Of a stretch of 64,000 nucleotides of DNA, positions 26,863-37,821 are shown piece by piece; the stretch's first letter is position 1; each line of letters begins with the position of its first letter. This stretch comes from an uncultured Chitinophagaceae bacterium (GTDB lineage Bacteria; Bacteroidota; Bacteroidia; Chitinophagales; Chitinophagaceae), in assembly GCA_937862815.1 (NCBI GenBank), contig CALMED010000002.1, positions 620,001 to 684,000 of the forward strand, given 5' to 3'. The position numbers and the translations under genes were made by a program. Under the pieces are notes generated by a model, which ran no database searches, was not told the DNA's origin, and was given only the letters and a program-made list of their open reading frames with translations.

Positions 26863-26895
26863 AAAAAACCCCCGTTTCTCCGGGGGTGTTTTTTT
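26863..26895. terminator. Bidirectional terminator
   Basis: ACCCCCG-TTTCT-CCGGGGGT with an A-run on the left and seven T on the right. It separates the rightward DUF6089 unit from the leftward uvrA gene. Confidence 0.85.
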
Positions 26896-27024
26896 CCAGT
26901 GGTTGATTTGTTATCAGGAAATCGCTGGTGTAAATGGAAGGTGATGCAGTATTGTTAACGCACTCATTCAAAGTCATTTTCTGCATCATCACGGTTCGCG
27001 TTTTCTGTACACACAACCATTACA

Positions 27025-29889
27025 TTATCCGTGGTATTCCAGTTCTGCTTGGAGGTAGTGGGCGGTGTGACTTTCGGGGCACGTGAGCAATGCAGAAGGC
27101 GTTCCTTCAAACAGGACCTGTCCGCCGCCATCCCCCCCTTCGGGTCCCAGGTCAATAATGTGATCGGCCACTTTTATCACATCCATGTTGTGTTCTATTA
27201 CGAGTACTGTATTGCCGCGGTCGGCCAGTTTGTACAGTACATCCAGTAAGTGTTGTATGTCCTGGAAATGAAGCCCGGTGGTGGGTTCATCCAGGATATA
27301 AAACGTTTTCCCGGTGTCTTTTTTGGCGAGTTCGGTGGCCAGTTTCACCCGCTGGGCTTCTCCACCGCTGAGCGTTACAGCACTTTGCCCGAGGGTGATG
27401 TAGCCCAGTCCCACTTCCTGCAGCACCCGGATCTTCCGGTAGAGATAGGGTACGGGTTTGAAGAACTCGCAGGCTTCATCCACGGTCATGTTCAGTACAT
27501 CGGCAATGGACTTGCCCTTATAACGGATTTCCAGGGTTTCGCGGTTGTAGCGTTTGCCGTTGCATTTTTCACAGTGAACATACACGTCGGGCAGGAAGTT
27601 CATTTCAATCACCCGCATGCCGCCACCTTCGCATACATCACAACGCCCAGCCTTTACGTTGAATGAAAACCGGCCCGCTGCATAGCCCCGGATTTTAGCT
27701 TCCGGTACCGCGGCGAAGAGCTGGCGGATTTCGGTAAAAAAACCGCAGTAGGTGGCGGGGTTGCTGCGGGGTGTGCGGCCGATAGGCGACTGGTCGATCT
27801 CAATGACTTTGTCTATGTGCTCCAGACCTTTTACCGATTTATACGGCAGCGGTGTCATGCGGCTTTCGTAGCAATGTTTGCTGAGGATGGGGTAGAGGGT
27901 CTCGTTGATCAGCGTGCTTTTACCGCTGCCGCTGACGCCGGTTACCACAATCAGTTTGCCGAGCGGGAAGCTTACGGAAACGTTCTGGAGATTGTTGCCG
28001 CCGGCGCCATTCAACACCAGGGCTGCACCGTTGCCCGGCCGCAGTTCCTGCGGAACCGGAATTCTTTTCCTGCCGTTGAGATAGGCGGCCGTATCGCTTC
28101 CGCTTTTTAGTACCTGTGCCGGTGTGCCGGCTGCCACTACCTGTCCGCCATGCTGCCCGGCCCGCGGGCCGATGTCGATGAGGTAATCGGCGGCCAGCAT
28201 GATGTCTTTGTCGTGCTCCACCACCAGTACGCTGTTGCCCACATCCCTCAGTTGCTGCAGTGCTTCAATCAACCGGTGGTTGTCGCGCTGGTGCAGCCCG
28301 ATGCTGGGCTCGTCCAGGATATACGTGATGCCCTGCAGCTGGGAGCCTATCTGGGTGGCCAGTCGGATCCGCTGGCTTTCGCCGCCGCTCAGGCTGCGGG
28401 AAGACCGGTTGAGCGTGAGGTAGCTCAGTCCCACGTTGAGCAGAAACTGCAGCCGCTCGCGGATTTCTTTCAGCACATCTTTTGCAATCACCGCCTGTTT
28501 GTTACTCACCCGCAGCTCCAGTCCGTCGAACCAGGCCGCCAGGTTGTCGAGGTTCATGTTACCCAGTTCGGCAATAGTACGTCCGTCAATGCGGAACCAG
28601 CGGCTTTCTTTTTTCAACCGGGTTCCTTCGCAGGCAGTACAGGTGGTGAGTTCCATGAACCCTTCCGCCCAGCTTTGTACTGCTTCGCTGCTGCTGCTGC
28701 CAAACCAGCGTTTCAACTGGTTCACCACGCCTTCAAAATCACCATCCGGAGCTGCGGTGGTTGCTTCAAAGTCTATCTCGGTTTCCTGCCCGTTTTCATT
28801 ACCGTAGAGAATGAGGTTGAGCGCTTTTTGCGGGAGGTCTTTGATGGGCTTGTCTAACGGAAAACGGTGCTTTTTGGCAAGGGCCTGTACCTGTTTGAAA
28901 AAGTAGGTGTCCCGTTCTTCTCCCAGCGGTTTCAGGCCGCCTTCGTTGATCGAAAGGTTGCGGTCGGGCATCAGGGCTTCGAGCGAAACATGGTACACAG
29001 CTCCCAGTCCTTTACACGCGGGGCAGGCACCGTACGGCGAGTTAAAAGAAAAACTGTTGGGTGATGGTTCCTCGTAAGAGATACCGGTTTCCTCACACAT
29101 GAGTTGCCGGGAGTATGCGACCAAACCGTTTCTTTCGGTTTCGAGGAACAGCAGATCTTTGCCCAGCCGCAGGGCTTGTTGCACGCTCTGGCTGATCCGC
29201 ACCCGGAAATCGGCCTCCACTTTCAACCGGTCCACCACGGCTTCAATGTCATGGATCTTGTAACGGTCCACCTGCATTTTCGGCACCAGGTCCTGGATGG
29301 TACCATCAACCCGTACTTTGACAAATCCTTTTTTCCGGATTTCTTCAAGCAGTTCGCGGTAGTGACCTTTCCGGCCCCGTACCAGGGGGGCGAGGATGGC
29401 GATTTTCTGACCTTCAAACCGGTCGAAAATATTGCTTACTATTTCCTCCTCGCTCCATTTCACCATGCGGCGGCCGGTGTTGTACGAGTAGGCTTCGCCG
29501 ATGCGGGCATACAACAGGCGCAGAAAGTCATACACTTCGGTAACCGTGCCTACGGTGGAGCGGGGGTTTTTATTGGTAGTCTTTTGTTCGATGGAAATGA
29601 CGGGCGAAAGTCCTGTGATGCGGTCCACATCCGGGCGTTCCATGGAACCCGCAAATTGGCGGGCATAGGCGCCGAACGTCTCCATGTAGCGCCGTTGTCC
29701 TTCGGCATAGATGGTGTCAAAAGCGAGGGACGATTTACCGCTGCCACTGATGCCGGTGATAACTACCAGCTGATTCTTGGGGATGCGGACATCAATATTT
29801 TTCAGGTTGTGCTCGCGGGCGCCTGTTACTTCAATTTGCCCGGTTGCCGTTTTTTCCGTCCGCTGCTCTTCCTTTCTTCTTGTTGCCAT
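27025..29889 (-). CDS. uvrA: Excinuclease ABC subunit UvrA
   Basis: A 954-residue UvrA, normal length. Two ABC ATPase halves are visible: first Walker A GISGSGKSSLAF near residue 47 and second GVSGSGKSTLINETLY near residue 650. The ABC signatures LSGGESQRI and LSGGEAQRVKLA occur in each half. Two zinc modules show as CPACKGLG with CTACEG, and CDVCEGGG with CEKCNGKRY; the latter carries the DNA-binding zinc finger that follows the second Walker A. It scans DNA for damage with UvrB. Stands alone. Confidence 0.97.
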   Translation of the reverse strand: MATRRKEEQRTEKTATGQIEVTGAREHNLKNIDVRIPKNQLVVITGISGSGKSSLAFDTIYAEGQRRYMETFGAYARQFAGSMERPDVDRITGLSPVISIEQKTTNKNPRSTVGTVTEVYDFLRLLYARIGEAYSYNTGRRMVKWSEEEIVSNIFDRFEGQKIAILAPLVRGRKGHYRELLEEIRKKGFVKVRVDGTIQDLVPKMQVDRYKIHDIEAVVDRLKVEADFRVRISQSVQQALRLGKDLLFLETERNGLVAYSRQLMCEETGISYEEPSPNSFSFNSPYGACPACKGLGAVYHVSLEALMPDRNLSINEGGLKPLGEERDTYFFKQVQALAKKHRFPLDKPIKDLPQKALNLILYGNENGQETEIDFEATTAAPDGDFEGVVNQLKRWFGSSSSEAVQSWAEGFMELTTCTACEGTRLKKESRWFRIDGRTIAELGNMNLDNLAAWFDGLELRVSNKQAVIAKDVLKEIRERLQFLLNVGLSYLTLNRSSRSLSGGESQRIRLATQIGSQLQGITYILDEPSIGLHQRDNHRLIEALQQLRDVGNSVLVVEHDKDIMLAADYLIDIGPRAGQHGGQVVAAGTPAQVLKSGSDTAAYLNGRKRIPVPQELRPGNGAALVLNGAGGNNLQNVSVSFPLGKLIVVTGVSGSGKSTLINETLYPILSKHCYESRMTPLPYKSVKGLEHIDKVIEIDQSPIGRTPRSNPATYCGFFTEIRQLFAAVPEAKIRGYAAGRFSFNVKAGRCDVCEGGGMRVIEMNFLPDVYVHCEKCNGKRYNRETLEIRYKGKSIADVLNMTVDEACEFFKPVPYLYRKIRVLQEVGLGYITLGQSAVTLSGGEAQRVKLATELAKKDTGKTFYILDEPTTGLHFQDIQHLLDVLYKLADRGNTVLVIEHNMDVIKVADHIIDLGPEGGDGGGQVLFEGTPSALLTCPESHTAHYLQAELEYHG

Positions 29890-30097
29890 AGTTGCGAAAT
29901 TACTGCGATTCCCGTACAGGCCGGTGCGCCAGACGGGATTTGCATACTAACAAATAGTAGCCGTTATATGATGGTTCGTTCGAATATTAAATTTTAGAGC
30001 CTGTGGAAAAGTTGAACAGCCGGATCTTGCCGGTTCCGGAAAATCCCCCTAATTTTCCTGTACTTACTACCCCATCCGATTCCCTAAACTTACTGCT

Positions 30098-30553
30098 ATG
30101 CACGCACAGGTATATGATGTGCTGCCCCTTCTGCTGGATGATGGCGGCACACAACAGCATTTCGAGATCAAGCTCAACGACGCTACCGACAGTTTCCGGT
30201 TGGAAGGCGGTCCCATCCGGCGCAGCCTGTTTATCGGCCGCAAAGCATTCAACACGCTCTTTCAGTTTCTGCGCAACGAGTACGGAATTATTATGTGCCG
30301 CATCCTGTATACCGACCATAAGTACTACAATGGCGTTGCCACTACCGCCGATAACCAACAGTATCGGTTTACAGTTGTGGAAGGGGATGCCCTGCAGATT
30401 GTGTTGGAGAATGAACAGAACCCGTTGGAGAAAATCACCGCCACGCTTCCGGTTCATTTGAGCAGCGGGAACCAGCGGAAATTTATCCGGCAACTGGTTC
30501 CGTCGGTCCTCGCCGCGCTGATCTTTCTGCGGGAAGCAACCATCCTGGCATAA
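30098..30553 (+). CDS. Hypothetical protein, 151 residues
   Basis: A soluble protein without signal peptide. I do not recognise a family. The sequence alternates short predicted strands and helices: FEIKLNDATDSFRLEGG and IRRSLFIGRKAFNTLFQFLRNEYGI are the most patterned parts, and a C-terminal helix (FIRQLVPSVLAALIFLREA) is amphipathic. It lies between divergent uvrA and the SAM-riboswitch transcript. Start chosen at the only upstream ATG, 30098. Confidence 0.7.
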   Translation: MHAQVYDVLPLLLDDGGTQQHFEIKLNDATDSFRLEGGPIRRSLFIGRKAFNTLFQFLRNEYGIIMCRILYTDHKYYNGVATTADNQQYRFTVVEGDALQIVLENEQNPLEKITATLPVHLSSGNQRKFIRQLVPSVLAALIFLREATILA

Positions 30554-30573
30554 ACGTTTGTTCGTTAAAAAGA

Positions 30574-30606
30574 TTTGGCAGTTCCGTTTTTTTCTGCCTA
30601 TTTTTG
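30574..30606 (+). promoter_or_regulatory. Promoter of the SAM-riboswitch transcript
   Basis: TTTG at 30574-30577 and TATTTTTG at 30599-30606 (21-bp spacer) exactly match both Bacteroidota elements. The riboswitch begins 16 bp downstream. Confidence 0.75.
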
Positions 30607-30622
30607 TTCCAGTTCTTTACTA

Positions 30623-30732
30623 CTTATCCAGAAAGGCGGAGGGATATGGCCCGATGATGCCTTGACAACCTATTCCGGCGAAAGCCGGAAAAAGGTGCCA
30701 ATTCCATCCACGCAACTGCGTGGTCAGATAAG
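30623..30732 (+). ncRNA. SAM-I (S-box) riboswitch
   Basis: The closing helix P1 is formed by CTTATC and GATAAG. Inside, the conserved S-box core appears: GGCGGAGGGA followed by GGCCCGATGA, a stem capped by GCGAAAGC, and the GGTGCCAATTCC strand. These are the signature bases of the SAM-I family, which senses S-adenosylmethionine. An intrinsic terminator 37 bp further is the likely expression platform. Family knowledge predicts that high SAM leads to termination before metY. Confidence 0.96.
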
Positions 30733-30769
30733 ACAGATTTCAAGCTTTTACTTCTTCAGCTGAGAATAC

Positions 30770-30802
30770 AAAGCCCGTCTGATCTTGTCGGACGGGCTTT
30801 TT
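30770..30802 (+). terminator. Riboswitch expression-platform terminator
   Basis: AAAGCCCGTC and GACGGGCTTT form a ten-pair stem ending in a T-run. It lies directly after the SAM-I riboswitch. Confidence 0.9.
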
Positions 30803-30918
30803 GTTTGCCCGCCGGTAAGTCTTCCTGGTAAGTACCAATGATTTCTAAAAAGTAAAAGCAACCGCATGCAAACAACAAAAAGGTTCAACGCTTGTTATTC
30901 ACTTACCGCGACAAATGA

Positions 30919-30950
30919 TTTGGCGGATACCACAAAGTCTACTACATTTG
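30919..30950 (+). promoter_or_regulatory. Second promoter before metY
   Basis: TTTG at 30919-30922 and TACATTTG at 30943-30950, 20 bp apart, match both elements exactly. It lies between the riboswitch terminator and the leader peptide, so a transcript from here bypasses the riboswitch. The start point is predicted near 30955. Confidence 0.75.
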
Positions 30951-30954
30951 TCGG
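30938..30954 (+). promoter_or_regulatory. Operator-like site, sulfur motif copy 1 (metY)
   Basis: TCTAC-TACATTT-GTCGG is a one-mismatch copy of TCTAY-N7-GTAGR. It overlaps the -7 element of the second metY promoter, so binding there would block RNA polymerase. It is the weakest of six copies. Confidence 0.5.
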
Positions 30955-30966
30955 GTATACAGTTAA

Positions 30967-32457
<1,491 letters not shown>

Positions 32458-32462
32458 ACAAC

Positions 32463-32493
32463 AACCGGGGCACCCGCAGGGTGCCCCGGTTTT
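32463..32493 (+). terminator. Strong hairpin between metY and metX
   Basis: A perfect 13-bp stem (arms 32463-32475 and 32479-32491) with a GCA loop ends in only four T. It may be a partial terminator or an RNA-processing/stability element that lowers metX-cysN expression relative to metY. Confidence 0.65.
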
Positions 32494-32504
32494 AACCAAC
32501 AAGT

Positions 32505-33548
32505 ATGTCTGTTCACTACTTTGACTACAACAAACCTTTCCGGCTGGAAAGCGGTGTGCTGCTCAACGAATACCGGCTGGCCTATACCACGCTGGGCACA
32601 TTGGATGCAACCGGGAGCAATGTGGTATGGATTTTTCACGCTCTTACCGCCAACAGCAATCCTGCCGAATGGTGGGAGGGACTGGTAGGACCCGGTAAGT
32701 TGCTGGACCCTTCGCAGTACTTTATTGTTTGTGTGAATATGCCGGGTAGTGCTTATGGCAGCACCGGGCCGCTGGATACCAATCCGCTCACCGGCAGCCC
32801 TTATTACCACGATTTTCCCTGGTTTACGACCCGCGACATGATCCGCGCCTACGATCCCCTGCGCCGGCACCTGGGTATTGAACGGATACACATTGGCATT
32901 GGCGGCAGCATGGGGGGGCAGCAATTGCTGGAGTGGGCCATTGAAGAGCCCCGCCTCTTTGAACACATCATTCCCATTGCCACCAACGCCTTTCATTCGG
33001 CCTGGGGCATCGCGTTCAATGCCTCCCAGCGCATGGCCATCGAAGCCGATGCCAGCTGGCAGCAGGCAAGTCCCCTTGCAGGCCTGGAGGGCTTGAAAGT
33101 GGCCCGGAGCATCGCCTTGCTTTCTTACCGGCATTACGATGCGTATGGTATCAGCCAGATTGAGGAATCCAATGAATTGCTGGAGGGATTCCGCAGTGAG
33201 TCGTACCAGCGTTACCAGGGTGAGAAGCTGGCCCGCCGGTTCAATGCTTTCAGCTATTATTTTCTTACGCGGGCCATGGATGCGCACAACGTAGGGCGTG
33301 AACGGGCTTCCATTGAATGGGCGTTGCGGCAGATCACGGCCCGTACCCTGGTGGTGGGTATCAGTAACGATGTGTTGTTTCCCGTGAGTGAGCAGCAATA
33401 CCTGGCTGCCACCATACCGGGCGCCCGGCTCAAAACCATCGAGTCGTTTTACGGGCACGATGGGTTTCTGCTCGAGTATGAACAACTTTCGAAGGCTATT
33501 TCCACATTTCTGCAACCCATTCAGGAGGAAGCAGATCGTAATTCTTAA
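32505..33548 (+). CDS. metX: Homoserine O-acetyltransferase
   Basis: A 347-residue alpha/beta-hydrolase-fold acyltransferase. The nucleophile serine sits in GGSMGGQQLLEWA near residue 138, and the family block NMPGSAYGSTGPLDTNP precedes it. A late aspartate (SNDVLFPV) and histidine (GHDGFLLE) complete the triad. It acetylates homoserine to supply MetY, directly upstream. The gene begins 47 bp after metY, past a strong hairpin. Confidence 0.95.
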   Translation: MSVHYFDYNKPFRLESGVLLNEYRLAYTTLGTLDATGSNVVWIFHALTANSNPAEWWEGLVGPGKLLDPSQYFIVCVNMPGSAYGSTGPLDTNPLTGSPYYHDFPWFTTRDMIRAYDPLRRHLGIERIHIGIGGSMGGQQLLEWAIEEPRLFEHIIPIATNAFHSAWGIAFNASQRMAIEADASWQQASPLAGLEGLKVARSIALLSYRHYDAYGISQIEESNELLEGFRSESYQRYQGEKLARRFNAFSYYFLTRAMDAHNVGRERASIEWALRQITARTLVVGISNDVLFPVSEQQYLAATIPGARLKTIESFYGHDGFLLEYEQLSKAISTFLQPIQEEADRNS

Positions 33549-33560
33549 AAATTAAATTGT

Positions 33561-34823
33561 ATGTCATCTGATAAGCAGTTGGTAATCGGACTCTTTGGAT
33601 TTGGTGTGGTGGGCGAGGGCTTGTACAGGGTGCTCCAGCAAACACCATCACTCCGGGCCACCATTAAAAAAGTATGCATTAAAAATCCCGGCAAGACACG
33701 GAATGCACCGGCTTCCCTGTTTACTGTGGATAAGGATGAGTTGCTGTACGATCCCGAAATCAATGTAATTGTGGAGGTGATCAATGAAAGCGAGCCGGCC
33801 TTTGCCATCGTGTCCACGGCGCTGCGCCAGGGAAAGGAAGTGGTGAGCGCCAGCAAGAAGATGATCGCCGAGCACTTGCCCGAATTACTGCAACTGCAGC
33901 AGGAAACCGGGCTCTCTTTTCTTTATGAAGCATCGGCCTGTGCGTCCATCCCCGTCATCCGCAACCTGGAGGAGTACTACGACAATGACCTGCTCCACGG
34001 TATCCGGGGCATCGTAAACGGCAGCACCAATTACATCCTCACCAAAATGTTTGAAGACAAGCTCGATTTCCGCGAGGCCCTGCTCCAGGCACAGCAGCTG
34101 GGATTTGCGGAGGCCGATCCCACGCTGGATGTGGACGGTTGGGATGCGCTCAACAAGTGGGTCATCCTGCTGCTGCACGCCTATGGCATTGTAGCAAAGC
34201 CGGAAGCTTTGTTGTTTACGGGTATCCAGCACATTCACGGCTCGGATGCCGAAGTGGGACGCGAGAAGCATTTTGAAGTGCGGCTGGTGGGACAAGCCAA
34301 GAAGCTGTTGAACGGCAAAGTGGCCGCCTTTGTACTGCCCCAGTTCGTGAAACAGGACGACCACCTCAGCTTCGTGAAGAATGAATACAACGGCGCGGTG
34401 GTGGAAAGCTCTTTTGCCGATAAGCAATTCTTTTATGGGAAGGGGGCTGGTTCATTCCCAACAGCATCCGCCGTGCTGAGTGATATCTCCGCCCTGCGCT
34501 ATGATTACCGCTATGAGTACAAGAAACTCTACTCGCATGCGCCCAATGAGCTGACGCAGGATTTTTACCTCAAAGTGTATGTGAGTTTCGACAACTGGGA
34601 CCTGATTCCCCGCGAACAGTTTGAGTGGATCGAAGAATGGCATGCGGAGAGTGACCGCAAATACCTTGTGGGTGTGATTCACGCAACCACCTTGTACAAC
34701 AACCATTGGTGGCGCCGCAATGGGGTATCCCTCATTCTGAAGCCGGATGCCATTATTGAAGACGTGGAGATCCGTAAATTGAAAAAGAAAAGCCTGGAAC
34801 TGGCCGGCACGCAATTCAATTAA
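33561..34823 (+). CDS. hom: Homoserine dehydrogenase
   Basis: A 420-residue monofunctional enzyme. The N-terminal NAD(P)-binding fold is IGLFGFGVVGEGLYRVL, followed by the catalytic region with VSASKKMIAEH, the GIVNGSTNYILTKM homoserine motif and the EADPTLDVDGWDA lid. No aspartokinase domain is fused. The C-terminal ~90 residues form an extra domain. It makes homoserine, the substrate of MetX, encoded just upstream with 12 bp between. Confidence 0.96.
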   Translation: MSSDKQLVIGLFGFGVVGEGLYRVLQQTPSLRATIKKVCIKNPGKTRNAPASLFTVDKDELLYDPEINVIVEVINESEPAFAIVSTALRQGKEVVSASKKMIAEHLPELLQLQQETGLSFLYEASACASIPVIRNLEEYYDNDLLHGIRGIVNGSTNYILTKMFEDKLDFREALLQAQQLGFAEADPTLDVDGWDALNKWVILLLHAYGIVAKPEALLFTGIQHIHGSDAEVGREKHFEVRLVGQAKKLLNGKVAAFVLPQFVKQDDHLSFVKNEYNGAVVESSFADKQFFYGKGAGSFPTASAVLSDISALRYDYRYEYKKLYSHAPNELTQDFYLKVYVSFDNWDLIPREQFEWIEEWHAESDRKYLVGVIHATTLYNNHWWRRNGVSLILKPDAIIEDVEIRKLKKKSLELAGTQFN

Positions 34824-34826
34824 TCC

Positions 34827-35549
34827 ATGGAATTACAGACACAGATACCCCTGCTGGAGCAGCAACTCGCCGGTTGTTCGCCCGAAGAAGCCCTCCGGCA
34901 ACTGGCAGATGCGTTTCCGGGAACCCTCGTCTTTTCCACCAGTTTTGGCCTGGAAGACCAGGCCATAACCCACATGATCTGCAGCCAGCAACTGGAGGTG
35001 GAGCTGTTTACACTGGATACCGGGCGGCTGTATACAGATACCTACAGCACGTGGCGGCAAACCATCGAAACCTTTGGTTGCCGCATTCATGCGTACTACC
35101 CGGATGCAGCGGCACTGCAAGGGTTTGTGAGTGAAAAGGGGCCGAACGCTTTCTACGAATCGGTCACCAACCGGCAGGAATGCTGCCGCATCCGCAAAGT
35201 GGAACCGTTGCAACGTGCGCTGCGGGGCCGGCAGGTATGGATCACCGGGTTGCGGGCCGAGCAAAGTCCCAACCGGCAGGGTATGCAGCAATTGGAATGG
35301 GATGTGGCCAACGGAATCATCAAATATCATCCGCTCTTGCAGTGGACCTGGGAAGAATTGAACCGCTATATACGCGAGCACCAGGTGCCCTATAATGCAT
35401 TGCACGACAAAGGATTTGTGAGCATTGGCTGCGCTCCCTGCACCCGTGCCATACGTCCGGGTGAGGATTTCCGGGCCGGCCGCTGGTGGTGGGAAGACGG
35501 CAGCAGGAAAGAGTGTGGCCTCCATCTGCACCCGGATACAAGTTCCTGA
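34827..35549 (+). CDS. cysH: Adenylyl-sulfate (APS) reductase, CysH family
   Basis: A 240-residue member of the PAPS/APS reductase family. The iron-sulfur type is shown by two cysteine pairs, QECCRIRKV and IGCAPCTRAI, which bind a [4Fe-4S] cluster in APS reductases; the active cysteine is in KECGLHLH at the C-terminus. The P-loop-like SFGLEDQAI lies near residue 40. Since cysN lacks an APS-kinase domain, direct APS reduction to sulfite is likely. It is 3 bp from hom and part of the sulfur operon. Confidence 0.93.
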   Translation: MELQTQIPLLEQQLAGCSPEEALRQLADAFPGTLVFSTSFGLEDQAITHMICSQQLEVELFTLDTGRLYTDTYSTWRQTIETFGCRIHAYYPDAAALQGFVSEKGPNAFYESVTNRQECCRIRKVEPLQRALRGRQVWITGLRAEQSPNRQGMQQLEWDVANGIIKYHPLLQWTWEELNRYIREHQVPYNALHDKGFVSIGCAPCTRAIRPGEDFRAGRWWWEDGSRKECGLHLHPDTSS

Positions 35550-35612
35550 TTTTCACCCTGCAATACTTTCTAACACCCGTTCGTATGAAATGACTTTTAT
35601 TTGCATATTAAT

Positions 35613-35629
35613 TCTACCAGATAAGTAGA
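35613..35629 (+). promoter_or_regulatory. Operator-like site, sulfur motif copy 2 (cysD)
   Basis: TCTAC-CAGATAA-GTAGA is a perfect inverted repeat and the best copy of TCTAY-N7-GTAGR. It lies 22 bp before the cysD start in the ~100-bp gap after cysH. No clear -7 element is adjacent, so it may act on readthrough transcription or on an unusual promoter. Confidence 0.6.
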
Positions 35630-35651
35630 GTGATGATTTAAGCTTAAACCG

Positions 35652-36554
35652 ATGCGTGAATTGAATTACCTGAAGCAACTGGAAGCGGAAAGCATTTACA
35701 TTTTCCGCGAAGTGGCTGCCCAGTTCGAACGTCCCGCCCTGCTGTTCAGCGGAGGTAAAGATTCCATTACCCTGGTGCAGTTAGCCGTGAAAGCCTTTGC
35801 GCCCGGGCGGTTTCCTTTTCCGCTGGTACACATTGATACCGGTCATAATTTTCCGGAGGCATTGGCCTACCGCGACTGGCTGGCCCGGGAAGTGGGGGCA
35901 GAACTGATTGTACGGAAAGTGGAAGACACCATCCGGGTCCGGAATCTCGACGAACCCAAGGGCAAGTTCGCCAGCCGTAACTGGCTGCAAACGCATACCC
36001 TGTTGGACACCATCGAAGAATTTGGCTTTGATGCCTGCATTGGCGGCGCCCGCCGCGATGAGGAAAAAGCGCGGGCCAAAGAACGGATATTTTCCGTGCG
36101 CAATGATTTTGGCGAATGGGATCCCAAACTCCAGCGTCCCGAACTATGGAATATCTACAACGGACGCATTCACAAAGGAGAGAATGTACGGGTCTTTCCG
36201 ATCAGCAACTGGACGGAACTGGATGTATGGAACTACATCAAAACAGAAAACATCCCCCTGCCCTCTATTTACTTTTCTCACGAACGCGACGTACTGGTGC
36301 ATGAAGGGCAGCTCATAGCCGTATCGCCGTTTATCACCATTGAAGAAACGGACGTGATTGAGCGGAAGCGGGTGCGCTATCGCACAGTAGGCGATATGAC
36401 CTGTACGGCTGCCGTGGAAAGCCTGGCGGGCACGCTGGATGAGGTGGTGAATGAAATCAAAGCCACCCGCATCAGCGAACGGGGCGAGACCCGCATAGAC
36501 GACAAGGTAACGGAGGCAGCCATGGAAGACAGGAAAAAAGGCGGTTATTTTTAA
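35652..36554 (+). CDS. cysD: Sulfate adenylyltransferase subunit 2
   Basis: A 300-residue ATP sulfurylase small subunit. The PP-loop motif SGGKDSITLVQLA near residue 34 binds ATP pyrophosphate; the segment GGARRDEEKARAKER and the C-terminal MEDRKKGGYF are diagnostic of CysD. With CysN it makes APS from sulfate and ATP. It begins a sub-transcript preceded by an operator-like site and is followed by cysN with no gap. Confidence 0.97.
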   Translation: MRELNYLKQLEAESIYIFREVAAQFERPALLFSGGKDSITLVQLAVKAFAPGRFPFPLVHIDTGHNFPEALAYRDWLAREVGAELIVRKVEDTIRVRNLDEPKGKFASRNWLQTHTLLDTIEEFGFDACIGGARRDEEKARAKERIFSVRNDFGEWDPKLQRPELWNIYNGRIHKGENVRVFPISNWTELDVWNYIKTENIPLPSIYFSHERDVLVHEGQLIAVSPFITIEETDVIERKRVRYRTVGDMTCTAAVESLAGTLDEVVNEIKATRISERGETRIDDKVTEAAMEDRKKGGYF

Positions 36555-36572
36555 TTGAAAGAAAAGTTCATC

Positions 36573-37814
36573 ATGGATTTATTACGTTTTATTACCGCAG
36601 GCAGTGTGGACGATGGGAAAAGCACCCTGATCGGGCGGTTGTTGTACGATAGCAAGAGCATCCTGGCCGATCAACTGGAAGCGATTGAACGCAGTACGAA
36701 GAATAAATCCAATGGAGAAATTGACCTGGCTTTGTTAACGGATGGCTTGCGTGCCGAACGTGAACAGGGCATTACCATTGATGTTGCCTACCGCTACTTT
36801 TCAACGCCTGTACGGAAGTTCATCATAGCCGATGCACCTGGCCATGTGCAATACACCCGCAACATGATCACTGGTGCCAGTAATGCCAGTCTCATCATTG
36901 TACTCATTGATGCACGGCAGGGAGTAGTGGAACAAACCCGGCGGCACTCCATTATTGCTTCCTTATTGAAAATCCCACATGTTGTGGTGGCTATTAATAA
37001 AATGGACCTGGTGGATTTTTCGGAGCAGGTATATCAGCAAATTGTAACAGATTACAAAGCAGTGGCACAACAACTGGGCCTGACAGAAGTGACTTATATT
37101 CCCATGAGTGCGTTGCAGGGTGATAATATTGTGGATGTATCACCCAATACGCCCTGGTACACCGGTAAGCCACTGTTACAGTTTCTGGAAGAAATTGAAC
37201 TGAACAGGGATGTGAATCTTACCGATGCACGTTTCCAGGTTCAGTTTGTAATCCGGCCGCAAACAGAAGACTTACATGATTACCGGGGCTATGCCGGAAA
37301 AATTGCAAGTGGTATTTACCGGAAAGGCGATGCCGTTACCGTATTACCGCAGCAAATACAGACGACGCTGTCGAAAATTGAAGTGGCAGGCACAGAAGTT
37401 ATAGAAGCATTTGCACCCCAGGGAGTAGTTTTACACCTGGCCGATGATATTGATATCAGCCGTGGTGATTCGATTGTAAAAACGGATGATATTCCTCAGA
37501 TATCCAACGAACTGGATATTCTCCTTTGCTGGCTCGATGACAAGCCATTGCGACCTGGAAATAAATATTTGTTACAGCATAACAGTCGCCTCGTAAGAGC
37601 AGTGGTACGCAACATTGATTACAAACTCGATGTGATTACACTCCAGCAACAACCGGTGGAAGGTACGGTAAAGCTGAACCAAGTGGTGAAAGCTACTATT
37701 AAAACAGCAGCACCATTGGTTTATGACTCCTTCGATTCCTTGCATACAAATGGAAGTGCGATCCTGATTGATGAAACAAGTAATTCCACAGTTGCGGCTG
37801 TATTATTGAAGTAA
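36573..37814 (+). CDS. cysN: Sulfate adenylyltransferase GTPase subunit
   Basis: A 413-residue GTPase subunit. An in-frame TTG at 36555 abuts the cysD stop, but I prefer the ATG at 36573 (MDLLRFITAGSVDDGKST). GTP motifs are GSVDDGKST, DAPGHVQYT, and NKMD; EF-Tu-like domains II and III follow. There is no fused APS kinase. This gene begins the AT-richer stretch of the island: third codon positions here favour A/T more than in cysD. Confidence 0.96.
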   Translation: MDLLRFITAGSVDDGKSTLIGRLLYDSKSILADQLEAIERSTKNKSNGEIDLALLTDGLRAEREQGITIDVAYRYFSTPVRKFIIADAPGHVQYTRNMITGASNASLIIVLIDARQGVVEQTRRHSIIASLLKIPHVVVAINKMDLVDFSEQVYQQIVTDYKAVAQQLGLTEVTYIPMSALQGDNIVDVSPNTPWYTGKPLLQFLEEIELNRDVNLTDARFQVQFVIRPQTEDLHDYRGYAGKIASGIYRKGDAVTVLPQQIQTTLSKIEVAGTEVIEAFAPQGVVLHLADDIDISRGDSIVKTDDIPQISNELDILLCWLDDKPLRPGNKYLLQHNSRLVRAVVRNIDYKLDVITLQQQPVEGTVKLNQVVKATIKTAAPLVYDSFDSLHTNGSAILIDETSNSTVAAVLLK

Positions 37815-37821
37815 GTTTTAT

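Noticed and set aside
26720-27016. Minus-strand frame between DUF6089 unit and uvrA
   Set aside because: It crosses a bidirectional terminator and has low-complexity, unfamiliar sequence; no support as a gene.
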